Positions 18,661 through 27,821 of a stretch of DNA of 64,000 nucleotides are shown piece after piece. Location: NCBI RefSeq assembly GCF_007751035.1, contig NZ_CP036433.1, positions 8,599,001-8,663,000 of the forward strand. The letters run 5' to 3'. This DNA comes from Lignipirellula cremea (GTDB lineage Bacteria > Planctomycetota > Planctomycetia > Pirellulales > Pirellulaceae). The notes beneath the pieces are model-generated. The model ran no database searches. It was not told the origin of the DNA and saw only the letters and a program-made list of their open reading frames with translations. Each line of letters opens with the position of its first letter. Position 1 is the first letter of the stretch. A program made the translations under genes and the position numbers.

Positions 18661-19785
18661 GTGAGTCGAACAGACCAAGTGCAGGCATGGTTACCGAAAA
18701 TCGCGGAAGCAGCCCTCGCGGGCGACTCCAAAAAGCTCGAAATCGTGCTTGTGAAGGCAATCCGAGCACTCAAGAGCCAGTCACCTGAGACCTGCAAGCA
18801 ACTGGGTGCCTTGCTGGCCGAACATTCGACCAATCCAAATGGGCTGAGATGGAAGGGGAGTGGTCCTCCGCCAGTCGATGCCGACGAAGGATTTGCGTTG
18901 GTACGGTCAGAATCGACGGATAATGCGCCGGCACCTGTGATGCCACCAACGATCATGAAGCGCGTCGACCAATTCGTCAGCGAACGAAAAGGTTGTAAGC
19001 GGCTGCTTGAAGAAGGCTTCCTTCCGCCCGGCTCTGTTCTGCTGACCGGTGCACCCGGCACTGGCAAGACGATGCTGTCTCGGTGGATGTCTCAACAGCT
19101 TGAATTGCCGTTTGTCACACTTGACCTGGCGACTTCGATTTCCAGTTTTTTGGGTAAAACGGGATTCAACCTGCGTCGAACACTCGACTACGCGCGGTCG
19201 CGTCCATGTGTCCTGCTCCTCGATGAGTTTGACGCAATTGCGAAGCGTCGGGATGACGACTCGGAAGTTGGCGAGCTAAAACGAATCGTCAATGTGTTGC
19301 TAAAGGAACTCGAAGACTGGCCGTTGCAATCAGTACTGATTGCAGCGACGAATCACCCGGAGTTGTTGGATAAGGCAATCGAACGCCGTTTTGATATCGT
19401 CATCGATATTCCGCTTCCGGGAGACGATGAACGTGTTGAAATACTTCGGCAATCTGGTCGCCAGTTCAGCGACCAGATTCCCGCAGAACTCTTGAATGCT
19501 CTGGCGGTCGGGCTGGAAGGAACAAATGGATCAGAACTGAATTCGCTGATGTCTGCCGCAGTCCGACAGCACCTTGCTGGCGAACAGGAGCTTGTGCGTA
19601 GTCTGATTGAAGAGTTTCAGCTGCGTTTGAGCAAGCGTCTTTCAGGGCGGTCGCTGGGTGTAGTACTGCGATCAGTTCAAGCGAATGCGAAGGGACTATA
19701 CAAAGTTCGCGACTTGGCTGAGCTGTTTGGAAAGGCACCATCGACCATTCAGCACCATTTGAAGAAAGAGGTGCAGCATGGCTGA
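18661..19785 (+). CDS. AAA ATPase paired with a subtilase (IetA-like)
   Basis: A 374-residue ATPase. The frame opens at 18559, but the GTG at 18661 follows a GGAGG site with 8-bp spacing, so I start there. After a helical N-terminal region (1-100) come Walker A GAPGTGKT (130-137), Walker B LLLDEFDA (185-192), a sensor Asn in AATNHPE and the arginine finger pair in ERRFD: a complete classical AAA module. A small helix-turn-helix-like C-terminus (LAELFGKAPSTIQHHL) ends the protein. It overlaps the subtilase gene by 8 bp. AAA/subtilase pairs are known as IetAS-type plasmid-exclusion and anti-phage modules. Here the pair follows ubiquitin-pathway genes. Confidence 0.85.
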   Translation: MSRTDQVQAWLPKIAEAALAGDSKKLEIVLVKAIRALKSQSPETCKQLGALLAEHSTNPNGLRWKGSGPPPVDADEGFALVRSESTDNAPAPVMPPTIMKRVDQFVSERKGCKRLLEEGFLPPGSVLLTGAPGTGKTMLSRWMSQQLELPFVTLDLATSISSFLGKTGFNLRRTLDYARSRPCVLLLDEFDAIAKRRDDDSEVGELKRIVNVLLKELEDWPLQSVLIAATNHPELLDKAIERRFDIVIDIPLPGDDERVEILRQSGRQFSDQIPAELLNALAVGLEGTNGSELNSLMSAAVRQHLAGEQELVRSLIEEFQLRLSKRLSGRSLGVVLRSVQANAKGLYKVRDLAELFGKAPSTIQHHLKKEVQHG

Positions 19786-22126
19786 TACTCAAAAGCGGCT
19801 CATTCTCGGAAACGGTGAGCAATACATCCAGGCGATTGCGAAACAGAAGACGGGGCGTTCCAAGGAGCCTCCAAGAAGCTATGGTGAGGCTCGCGACCGC
19901 ATCAAGTCCGGTGTTGTGACAGCACTCAAGAGTCTGGACGCACTTCCGCCGGAAAAAAAGATCAGAGATGAGGCCGTCTTCTGCATGCGTCTGCACCCAG
20001 ACGTTACGGCCAAATCGTATGACCCGGCCACGATTTTCAACGAAGTACCGGAGCTACGAAGTGTTGGTTCGCGAACATACCACACATCCATCACGGAAGT
20101 TGCCGAAACGGAGAGCATCACCAAGATGCTCGGTGGAAATGTCGCCGATGTCGATGCACGACTCGTGTTTGTGCAGAGTACACCAAAAGGCTTCAACCGC
20201 TTTCTTCAGCAACTTGACCGCGCGGAATCGACGCTTCCCGCCAAGTTTCGGGAAGAAATTCGACGCGTTGAACGATTCGACGCGCTCGCGATTGATGAAC
20301 AGATGGGTGGGTTCTCCGAGAAGTGGACGGAAGGTCGAGTCGAGCTTGTTCTACATCCGAGTCGTAGCACGCAAGATGGCCAACTTGAGTTCCTCTTTGA
20401 GTTGTTCGAGTGGGCGAACATCGACGCGGAACGAAGCAGGGTTCGCCCCTACGCCGGCGGCCCAACATTTGTGTCGTGCTTTCTTAATCGCAAATCGCTG
20501 AATCAACTGGCCGGTGCCAACCCACTTCGCTCGGCTCATCCGCTTCACTTTGAGGGGCTCAGCAGTCTGCGGCATGCGCCGAAGTCAAATGCACCAAAGC
20601 CACCGTCAACGACTACGCGTTCGACAATCAAAGTCGGTATGTTTGATGGAGGAATCGACCCGAGCGTACCTCTATTGTCTGGTCACGCAGAGCAAGACGA
20701 CGCAAATTCAATCAAGACTCCTGAGAATGCAGATTGTGTCGCACACGGGACAGCCGTTGCTGGGGCAATTCTGCATGGGCCACTGAATCCCTTCAAAGCG
20801 AAGGACCGGCTGCCGGCTCCGCCGGTCTACTTGGTTAGCTTTCGCGTGTTTCCAACTTTGGGTGACCACAAGGGTGATCCGGGTGGAGCAGACCTTTTTG
20901 AGTGCATCGACATCATCGAGCAGGCCGTTCCCGCAAGAAGCGACATCAAAGTGTTCAATGTCAGCTTTGGTCCGCGGGGGCCAATCGAGGATGACACGCT
21001 TTCACGCTTCACGTACGTTCTGGATACGCTTGCCGCAACACACAAAGTGACCTTCTGTGTTGCAGTTGGCAATGACGGCGAAGTCGCTGATGAAGAACGC
21101 ATTCAAAGCCCATCAGATATGGTCCATGGGCTGGGGATCGGTGCGTTTACACTCAATAAGGCGGCGCCTGTGCATGCTCCGTATTCTTGCCATGGTCCGG
21201 GTCGTGAATGTGGCAAAGTCAAACCAGACATAGTGGCGTTTGGCGGTTGCGAGAACACGCCAATGCATTTGGTTTCGACAGCTTCGGGACAGAAGGTGCT
21301 TTGGTGGGGGACCAGTTTTGCCGCACCACTTGCATCACGGATGAATGCACAGGCAATTGACTCATTTGAGCGCAGCTCTGCACTTTTGGGGCGAGCTTTG
21401 CTCGTGCACACCGCGAAGTATCCGGGTAAGAAAACTGACGCCAAGAAGTCCGATGCGCTGCTGGGGCACGGTTGTCTTTCGGAAACGCTCGACGACGTCT
21501 TGATGTGTGAAGACCACAACGTGACCGTGTTGTTTCAAGGCGCCATGCTTCCAAGTCAGATGGTCAAGCTTCCAATCCCATGGCCATCGGTCTCGATACC
21601 CGGAAAAGTTCGGATTCATTGGACTGTCGCAGCACTTGCTCCGGTCGATCCGATGCATCCGGGCGACTATACGTCATGTTGTCTTGTGGAAACATTCTAT
21701 CCGAACTCGCAGAAGTACAAATTTGGTCCACCCAAGGGTCTAACGGCGAAAAAGAAAGTTCTTCACCTCATCAACGATGCGACCGAGATCACTGACCTGC
21801 TCAGTAAGAACTGGAAAAAGGCCGGCTGGCCGGAGACCGACTCTGGAAACGTATATATGGATGAGAAGGAGCGGCGTCTCGACTGCAAATGGGAGTCCAT
21901 TGTTCGCCGAACAAAGTCTAAAAACGCGAAGGGAGTTGAGTCTCCGTTGATGACACTACATGCGATCGGAAGAAACGGGGCTCATGAGCGGTTTGACTAC
22001 GTCGTCATCGTGACGCTAGAGGCTCCCAAGTTCCAAGGCGATTTGTACACCGAAATCCGACAGCAGTTTCCTGCGCTCGCTCCGATTCGATTGCGAACTG
22101 AGGCCGAAACTCGTATTCAAATCTGA
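19778..22126 (+). CDS. subtilisin-like serine protease (IetS-like)
   Basis: A 782-residue S8-family protease without signal peptide, so it acts in the cytoplasm. The catalytic triad is Asp290 (MFDGGID), His323 (AHGTAVAG) and Ser513 (GTSFAAPLAS), with the oxyanion Asn in AVGND. The first 280 residues carry no motif I can name and may be a propeptide or recognition domain; the last 230 residues are beta-rich and may bind substrate. It is coupled to the AAA gene by an 8-bp overlap, which suggests ATP-dependent delivery of substrates. It is the last gene of the ubiquitin-like operon. Confidence 0.88.
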   Translation: MADTQKRLILGNGEQYIQAIAKQKTGRSKEPPRSYGEARDRIKSGVVTALKSLDALPPEKKIRDEAVFCMRLHPDVTAKSYDPATIFNEVPELRSVGSRTYHTSITEVAETESITKMLGGNVADVDARLVFVQSTPKGFNRFLQQLDRAESTLPAKFREEIRRVERFDALAIDEQMGGFSEKWTEGRVELVLHPSRSTQDGQLEFLFELFEWANIDAERSRVRPYAGGPTFVSCFLNRKSLNQLAGANPLRSAHPLHFEGLSSLRHAPKSNAPKPPSTTTRSTIKVGMFDGGIDPSVPLLSGHAEQDDANSIKTPENADCVAHGTAVAGAILHGPLNPFKAKDRLPAPPVYLVSFRVFPTLGDHKGDPGGADLFECIDIIEQAVPARSDIKVFNVSFGPRGPIEDDTLSRFTYVLDTLAATHKVTFCVAVGNDGEVADEERIQSPSDMVHGLGIGAFTLNKAAPVHAPYSCHGPGRECGKVKPDIVAFGGCENTPMHLVSTASGQKVLWWGTSFAAPLASRMNAQAIDSFERSSALLGRALLVHTAKYPGKKTDAKKSDALLGHGCLSETLDDVLMCEDHNVTVLFQGAMLPSQMVKLPIPWPSVSIPGKVRIHWTVAALAPVDPMHPGDYTSCCLVETFYPNSQKYKFGPPKGLTAKKKVLHLINDATEITDLLSKNWKKAGWPETDSGNVYMDEKERRLDCKWESIVRRTKSKNAKGVESPLMTLHAIGRNGAHERFDYVVIVTLEAPKFQGDLYTEIRQQFPALAPIRLRTEAETRIQI

Positions 22127-22719
22127 GCTAGGCAGAGTAGCCCCAGAGGAAGTCGGGAATTGCGTTGGACATTTGAAAGTCGTGAGATTGATGTTGCTAG
22201 GTTAAAAACGCGTGGCTCGATTTCTCAACCCTGGACTTATCGGACAATTTCCATAGAGCATCACAATTCCATTCTGATGCGTTGACCTATCGATCTCAGA
22301 TTGGAGCAAAAATGCTGTGTGTCAAACTGAATAGATCGGAAGCGTCAGTCTTGACCTGCGACGCAATGCGGCAAGAGAAAGACATCCAGTTCGTGAGAAT
22401 AGTTTAGCTCCCCAAGCCCGTCGGCCTAGAGCGAGCATCTTCTCTAACAGCTATCGTTAACAGCCCAATGTGGCGTTCATTAAACATCTCAACGGACATG
22501 AAATCAATCGCCCAGCTTGCGACAAGCCTCTTCCACTGGCGTTCCCGATTCGCTCTGTTGAAGCGCAAAGGCAATTTACTCATTCGTAAATTACGACTTC
22601 TTCATGGTCTTTTTCCTTCGGGAATGGGCGGCCAAATTCTTCCCTGATTTTCTCGTTTGCAGGCAGGTGCAGGTCAAGTTGGACATTTCACTTGCACACA
22701 GACTGAAGATGGTCTAGCG
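22127..22719. other. about 590 bp without genes
   Basis: The AT content is higher than in the neighbours and no convincing frame, RNA or repeat was found. It separates the ubiquitin-like operon from the partition genes and may contain the operon terminator and decayed sequence from the joining of two cargo blocks. Confidence 0.4.
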
Positions 22720-22759
22720 TAAAATCGTATCCGCTCCAATGCGGTTTCACGATTTTACG
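22720..22759. promoter_or_regulatory. 11-bp inverted repeat upstream of parA (operator or centromere candidate)
   Basis: CGTAAAATCGT (22720-22730) and ACGATTTTACG (22749-22759) form a perfect inverted repeat, with CCGC/GCGG nested inside. It ends 6 bp before the parA start. ParA/ParG-type modules are autoregulated by the ribbon-helix-helix partner at such sites, so this is a likely operator and perhaps part of the partition site. Confidence 0.6.
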
Positions 22760-22765
22760 ATGGAC

Positions 22766-23377
22766 ATGATTTACGCTTTTCTCAATCAAAAAGGCGGCGT
22801 CGGCAAGACGACCCTTTCTATTCACACGGCGGCCGAACTGACGCGCCGCAAACGGCGTGTTCTGCTCATCGACGCCGATCCGCAGGGCAGTGCATTGGCC
22901 TGGTCGAATTGCCGCGAGACGCCTGACTTTACCGTCGTTGGAATGGCCAAATCGAGCTTGCATAAAGAGATTCAGCAACTCGCTTCCGCCTACGACGATG
23001 TCATTATCGACGGCCCGCCGCGCGTAACCGAATTGGCTCGCTCGATCCTGCTGGCGGCCGATCTGGTGGTGATCCCTCTGCAACCCTCGCCGATGGACGT
23101 CTGGGCCGCGGCCGAAACGATCGACCTTATCCGCGAAGCCCAACTCTACAAGCCCGACCTGCGATGTGTTCTGGCGATCAATCGCAAGATCGCCAATACG
23201 GCGATCGGAAGAGACGTGCGCGAAGTTTTGACGGAACTCGACGTACCGATCATGAAGAGCGACATCGGCCAACGCGTCGCCTTCGCCGAAAGCGCCGCGT
23301 CGGGCGGTACGGTCGCCCGTGGTAAGGCGGCCAAAGAGATCAAGAAATTTGTGGACGAACTCAGGAGGATCAAATGA
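22766..23377 (+). CDS. parA: ParA-family partition ATPase
   Basis: A 203-residue ATPase beginning [16 protein letters not shown], the deviant Walker A (9-16) of the ParA/MinD family. IDADPQGSA and IIDGPP form the A' and B motifs. The short length without an N-terminal helix-turn-helix places it with ParF/small type Ib ParA proteins, which use a small DNA-binding partner. In-frame ATGs upstream (22739, 22760) lie inside the inverted repeat, so I start at 22766. The next gene overlaps by 4 bp (ATGA) and is that partner. Together they keep a replicating form of the element in daughter cells. Confidence 0.9.
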   Translation: MIYAFLNQKGGVGKTTLSIHTAAELTRRKRRVLLIDADPQGSALAWSNCRETPDFTVVGMAKSSLHKEIQQLASAYDDVIIDGPPRVTELARSILLAADLVVIPLQPSPMDVWAAAETIDLIREAQLYKPDLRCVLAINRKIANTAIGRDVREVLTELDVPIMKSDIGQRVAFAESAASGGTVARGKAAKEIKKFVDELRRIK

Positions 23378-23610
23378 GCAAACGGATTCAGATGCAAGCC
23401 CGGCCGCAAGCCAAGGCGAACGCCGACAAGTGGGTAGAAAGCCGCGAGGAGCCGGTCATCAGGAAGCCGCACGGGAAACCAAAGCGTTTGACGATCGACA
23501 TCGATCGAGAACTGCATACGCGGTTGAAGATCCACTGTGCGACGCATGGCACGCAAATCGTCGACGTGCTGCGGACCATGATCGAGGATCTGGTCGCGAA
23601 ATCCGAGTGA
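23374..23610 (+). CDS. ParG-like ribbon-helix-helix partition protein
   Basis: A 78-residue protein with a flexible basic N-terminus (1-35) and a ribbon-helix-helix C-terminus: strand [10 protein letters not shown], then helices [12 protein letters not shown] and [14 protein letters not shown]. This is the layout of ParG-type centromere-binding and autorepressor proteins. It is translationally coupled to parA (ATGA overlap). It probably binds the inverted repeat upstream of parA and stimulates ParA ATPase activity. The homology call is by pattern; an Arc/MetJ-type regulator would look alike. Confidence 0.75.
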   Translation: MSKRIQMQARPQAKANADKWVESREEPVIRKPHGKPKRLTIDIDRELHTRLKIHCATHGTQIVDVLRTMIEDLVAKSE

Positions 23611-23772
23611 ACAAAAGCGTCTGTGAGTAAGTCACCTGACCCGCGTCATGCACGTTGCGGTTGCACCGAATCCGTGGCACGCTTGAACCGACCTAAGCAC
23701 TGCTTAGGAGACAAGCCTATCACTTAATCTTCTCTGATTTGCCCCCTTCCGGGTCTCTCCGTATGCTTCAAT
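23611..23772. other. candidate oriT upstream of the relaxase gene
   Basis: The gap between the partition genes and the relaxase gene holds a perfect 7-bp inverted repeat, CCTAAGC (23692-23698) and GCTTAGG (23702-23708), with a 3-bp loop. MobF-type elements keep their nic site next to a short hairpin near the relaxase operon, so this is the best oriT candidate. The nick position cannot be read from sequence alone. Confidence 0.4.
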
Positions 23773-26670
23773 ATGCTCATTGCCACACAGGGAAAAAGCG
23801 TTCCAGGAACGCGTCAGTATTTTGAACAAGTTCTGACCCAAGGGGATTACTACCTGGGTCAGGAGGTGGCGGGGCAATGGCGTGGCAAAGGGGCCGAGAT
23901 TTTGAGTTTGGGCCGTGGTTCCAAGGTCACCAAAGAGCAATTTAACGCCCTCCTCCAGGGAAACCATCCGGTCACCGGCAAGCAGCTAACACAGCGGAAT
24001 CGCAAGGACCGCCGGCCGGGGATGGATCTTACGTTTTCCGTGCCAAAGAGCGTTTCTCTCGCCTGGGCGATCAACGGGGATGAACGGATCGTCGCCGCCT
24101 TGCAAGCGGCCGTCCGCGAGACGATGGCCCATGATGTTGAACCGCTAATGCAGCGGCGCGTGCGGCAGGGAAAGCATGCGGCTTCCAAGCAGAAGGTGCA
24201 GACGGGCAACATCATCTACGCCGACTTCCTGCACAAGACCTCGCGACCCGTCGAAGGGAACGCGGATCCGCATCTGCATGTCCACGCCTTTGTCATTAAC
24301 TGGACGCAGCAAAACGGCCGGCACTTTGCCGGCGAGTTTGAAGAGATCGTTCGACAACGGCCCAGTCTGCAGGCAAAGTTTGAAGCTCGGCTGGCCGGGA
24401 AGCTGCAGCACGAACTGGGATACCAGGTCGAGCATGTTCGCTTCCGCCAGAGTGGCAAGCTGAAGCACGGCTGGGAGATCCTGGGCGTCGACCGTGCGAC
24501 CATTGAGAAATTCAGCCGCAGGACCGCCCAAGTCGAAGAGCACGCCAATAAGAAAGGCATCAAGGACGCGGAGCGGAAAGGCCAGCTCGGCAAGCTGACG
24601 CGGGAGAAGAAGGAAACCGGCAAGTCGATCGCCCAGCTTCGCCAAGAATGGCGGTCGCGTCTTTCCGCCAAGGAACAGACCGCTTTGGGCAGTCTCACCT
24701 CGACGCCGGTCCAGCGGGGGCAGGATGCGGAACGCGAAGCGGCTGCGGCATCCGTGAAGTACGCGCTAGATCACCATTTGTATCGCCAGTCGACGGTGGA
24801 ACGCCATCAGGTCGTCGGGACGGCTTTGGAGCATGGTCTCACACTTCAGCCAGAGACGGTCGAAAAGGCTCTCAATGACGCTGGCGTCATTCAGCGTGCT
24901 GTCGACGATGAAGGCAGCCGCCGGCAACTGATCACGACTCGCGAGGTGCTTGGCGCCGAGAAGCAGATGATCGGTTTCGCCCGGGACGGCCGCGGAACGC
25001 GGAAGGCGATCGGCACGGCCGACCATGAAATCTCACGGACCTGGCTGAACGAGCAACAGCAGGCCGCGGTCCGATTTGTACTTGAGTCGCGGGATTCGGT
25101 GATGGCGGTCGCCGGCGGCGCCGGAACGGGCAAGTCGTCGCTGATGCAGGAAGCGGCCGAGGCGATCCGTCATAGCGGCAAAGAGTTGTTCACCTTCGCG
25201 CCGAGCACGGGAGCGCGGGAAGTTCTCGAAGAGAAGGGTTTCAAAAACGCCCAGACGGTCGAGTACCTCCTACGCAACAGCGAGCTGCAGGCGAAAGTGA
25301 AGGACCAGGTCGTTTGGATCGACGAAGCCGGACTGCTCGATGTGCGTTCGATGAACGCTGTCTTCAAGATTGCCATGGATCAGAACGCCCGTATCGTCCT
25401 TTCGGGCGATACGCGGCAACACGCCTCCCCGCGGCGCGGCGAAGCGATGCGGCTGCTGGAAACGGAAGCCGGCCTGAGCGTCGCCCGGGTCGAAGCGATT
25501 CAGCGGCAAAAGGGTCGCTATCGACAGGCTGTCGAGCTGATCAGCCGTGGAAACGAGGTCGTTGACGCTCGCTCCGGCAAGACGGGGCTGACCGCGGGTT
25601 TCGACATGCTCGACGCGATGGGTAAGGTGAAGGAGATCGCCGCCGAAGATCGCTACCTGCAACTCGCGGAGAGCTATCTTACGAATGAGGCCAAAGGCCG
25701 GTCGACGCTGATCGTGGCGCCTACGCACGCCGAAGCGGCCCAGGCGACGGCGGAGATTCGCGAGCGTTTGCAGCGCGACGGCAAGCTATCGACCGATGAG
25801 CAAACCTTTACGCAATTCCGTTCGCTCAACCTCTCGCAAGCCGAGAAAGGCGAAGCCGCCACCTATGCCGATCAAAAGGGCGTCATCGTGCAGTTTCACC
25901 AAAACGTAAAGGGCGGCTTCAAACGCGGCGATCGCTATCGCGTGCAGGACGCCAGCAACGGTACGGTTCGCCTCGAAAGTATGAATGGCCAGCCAGGAAA
26001 GACGCTGCCGCTGCAGCATGCCGATCGCTTTGAAGTCTACGCCGAAAACGAGCTGCGGCTCGCGGCCGGCGACAAGCTGCGATTCAGCCTGGGCGGCGTC
26101 GCCCAGCACGGCCAGCGACTCAGCAACGGCCGGCTCGACGAGGTGAAGGGTTTTGACAAGCAAGGCAACATCGTGCTCAAGAACGGCTGGGTGGTCGATC
26201 GCGACTTTGCCCATCTCGATCTCGGTTACGTGATTACTAGCCACGCCAGCCAGGGGAAGGATCGCGACCTGGCGATCGCCGCCATGGGATCCGAGTCGCT
26301 GCCGGCGATCAACGCCAAGCAGTTCTATGTCACCGTTTCTCGCGGGCGCGACGACGTCGTCATCTTCGTCGACAACAAAGCCAAAGTCCGCCGGGCGATC
26401 GAACGCTCGGGCGGGCAACTCTCGGCGACCGCCCTGCTTCGTTCGTCCGCGCCGGAAGAGAAACGGGAGACGCGATCCGCAACGACCGAGCGTTTTGCCG
26501 ACCAGGGACGTCGCTTGTTCGCCAGTTTCCGCGACCGGGTCGTGCATTGGTGGCGAGGGCAGCGCGAAGCAACGCAATCGTCGCGTGAGACATCGCGCGG
26601 CCGTCCCGGCGAGAATTTTGGCCCAGGTTGGGGAATGGGAATGTCACCGGCTCCAGGTAAGGGAGGTTAG
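23773..26670 (+). CDS. MobF-family relaxase-helicase (TrwC/TraI-like)
   Basis: A 965-residue conjugative relaxase. The N-terminal relaxase domain (about 1-300) has candidate catalytic tyrosines at 16, 26 and 27 and the three-His metal site HLHVH (167-171). The C-terminal half is a RecD2/TraI-type helicase with Walker A GGAGTGKS (about 447-454), VWIDEAGLLD, and SHASQGKDRDL and VTVSRGRD near the end. It nicks the element at oriT, stays bound to the 5' end, and unwinds the strand for transfer. It works with the coupling protein at 54397. Length fits the compact TrwC subgroup. Confidence 0.93.
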   Translation: MLIATQGKSVPGTRQYFEQVLTQGDYYLGQEVAGQWRGKGAEILSLGRGSKVTKEQFNALLQGNHPVTGKQLTQRNRKDRRPGMDLTFSVPKSVSLAWAINGDERIVAALQAAVRETMAHDVEPLMQRRVRQGKHAASKQKVQTGNIIYADFLHKTSRPVEGNADPHLHVHAFVINWTQQNGRHFAGEFEEIVRQRPSLQAKFEARLAGKLQHELGYQVEHVRFRQSGKLKHGWEILGVDRATIEKFSRRTAQVEEHANKKGIKDAERKGQLGKLTREKKETGKSIAQLRQEWRSRLSAKEQTALGSLTSTPVQRGQDAEREAAAASVKYALDHHLYRQSTVERHQVVGTALEHGLTLQPETVEKALNDAGVIQRAVDDEGSRRQLITTREVLGAEKQMIGFARDGRGTRKAIGTADHEISRTWLNEQQQAAVRFVLESRDSVMAVAGGAGTGKSSLMQEAAEAIRHSGKELFTFAPSTGAREVLEEKGFKNAQTVEYLLRNSELQAKVKDQVVWIDEAGLLDVRSMNAVFKIAMDQNARIVLSGDTRQHASPRRGEAMRLLETEAGLSVARVEAIQRQKGRYRQAVELISRGNEVVDARSGKTGLTAGFDMLDAMGKVKEIAAEDRYLQLAESYLTNEAKGRSTLIVAPTHAEAAQATAEIRERLQRDGKLSTDEQTFTQFRSLNLSQAEKGEAATYADQKGVIVQFHQNVKGGFKRGDRYRVQDASNGTVRLESMNGQPGKTLPLQHADRFEVYAENELRLAAGDKLRFSLGGVAQHGQRLSNGRLDEVKGFDKQGNIVLKNGWVVDRDFAHLDLGYVITSHASQGKDRDLAIAAMGSESLPAINAKQFYVTVSRGRDDVVIFVDNKAKVRRAIERSGGQLSATALLRSSAPEEKRETRSATTERFADQGRRLFASFRDRVVHWWRGQREATQSSRETSRGRPGENFGPGWGMGMSPAPGKGG

Positions 26671-26672
26671 CG

Positions 26673-27074
26673 ATGAAGAATGTGCAACGGGCGTTCGACG
26701 AAAGCGGCGGCAACATCCAGGGTTTTCCACAGGCCGCGGCGCCGCGCGAATCCGACCTTTGCTGGGCTCGTCTTCGTGAGGGCGAATTGCCGCCGATGAT
26801 GTTTCAAATGCGGCTCAGCGACGGGCGCTTAGTCAGCTATCCTTACAGCGATCTGCGCGAGATCCGCTGCCGTGACGCGGGCCGCGTGCAACTCTTCCTG
26901 CTCGGCCTGGAGCGACTGGTCGTCACCATCGAAGGCCGCCGGCTGCGCGAGCTGGCCAACCTGCTCAGCCGGGCCATGATCCTCTGGATCGAAGAAGCCG
27001 ACCCGCGGGATCTGAGCAAGCCCGAAAGCGTTCCCGAGATCGTCAAAATCTCGATCGAAAAATTCGTCGAGTAG
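26673..27074 (+). CDS. hypothetical protein downstream of the relaxase
   Basis: A 133-residue protein with a strong GGGAGG site, starting 2 bp after the relaxase stop, so it is in the same operon. No domain was recognised. The middle part (about 40-115) has the feel of a small beta-sandwich followed by helices (LVSYPYSDLREIRC..LFLLGLERLVVTIEGRRLRELANLLS). It may help relaxase function or regulate transfer; that is inferred only from position. Confidence 0.7.
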   Translation: MKNVQRAFDESGGNIQGFPQAAAPRESDLCWARLREGELPPMMFQMRLSDGRLVSYPYSDLREIRCRDAGRVQLFLLGLERLVVTIEGRRLRELANLLSRAMILWIEEADPRDLSKPESVPEIVKISIEKFVE

Positions 27075-27075
27075 C

Positions 27076-27320
27076 CCCGTCCCAAATTTGGGACGGGCAT
27101 GTCTTCGCCTCCTTCCAACTGCATTCCCAAATTTGGGAATGCCCTCTGGCAGCGTTCTGCGACCGCGGGGCAATGGGAAAGGAGTTGTGAAGGCGCTTCG
27201 AATGGGCCGCCATCGGCTCCGTCCCAATTTTGGGACGGGGCACGGGACGCCCCTTCTTTTCCCATCGCCCCGACGCCGATTGCACGATTTGGCGACGATA
27301 CGATTCCCAAATTTGGGAAT
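27076..27320. repeat. cluster of four long palindromes
   Basis: The cluster holds a perfect 22-bp palindrome at 27076-27097 (core GTCCCAAATTTGGGAC), another at 27121-27142 (core TTCCCAAATTTGGGAA), a near-palindrome with 9-bp arms at 27219-27238, and an 18-bp perfect copy of the second type at 27303-27320. The core CCCAAATTTGGG is shared. There are no T-tails, so they are not simple terminators. They fill the roughly 350-bp gene-free gap after the relaxase operon. Confidence 0.9.
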
Positions 27321-27429
27321 GCCATAAGCCCCTCAAACAACAGCGGTTAGGATCGCGGGGGCGATGGGAAAGAAGGCAGCAATCCAAATCTGCTTGCGCT
27401 CTTCTCCAAAGTCTGGCATGCTCGCCCGC

Positions 27430-27801
27430 ATGACCGACGACCCACACATTCCCCAACGAGCCGAGCTCGAAGAACGCTATCAGGCCAAGATCATCACTTA
27501 CGAAAAGGGCGGCGTCCATCTGCCCGGCGGCATGTGCCGCTGTTGCGGCTGTGGGCCGAACGTCGAGCCCGACTACCAGTCCGAACCATGGTACATCTAC
27601 AAGGCCAACCTCTGCGACACGGACGGCGTCTTCTACTCGATGCTCTGTCAGGAATGCCTGGAAGAGGTGCGGCAGGAATACAATCTCCGGCCCAAAACGA
27701 CCCGCGACGAGATGGCCAAAGAAATCGGCGATCTGTTGGGGGACGACATCGACGGCGCCCAGTCGATGATGGACGATTTCGAAGGGTTCGACTTCGACTA
27801 A
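27430..27801 (+). CDS. small Cys-rich (zinc-binding) hypothetical protein
   Basis: About 123 residues from the ATG at 27430; an in-frame ATG at 27364 would add 22 residues and has no better site, so the start is uncertain. A CRCCGCG cluster and a later C..LCQEC give the four or more cysteines of a zinc ribbon. The C-terminus is very acidic. No family name can be given. It stands alone between the palindrome cluster and the first toxin-antitoxin pair. Confidence 0.55.
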   Translation: MTDDPHIPQRAELEERYQAKIITYEKGGVHLPGGMCRCCGCGPNVEPDYQSEPWYIYKANLCDTDGVFYSMLCQECLEEVRQEYNLRPKTTRDEMAKEIGDLLGDDIDGAQSMMDDFEGFDFD

Positions 27802-27821
27802 AATTGCTAGCCCGCCCTGCC

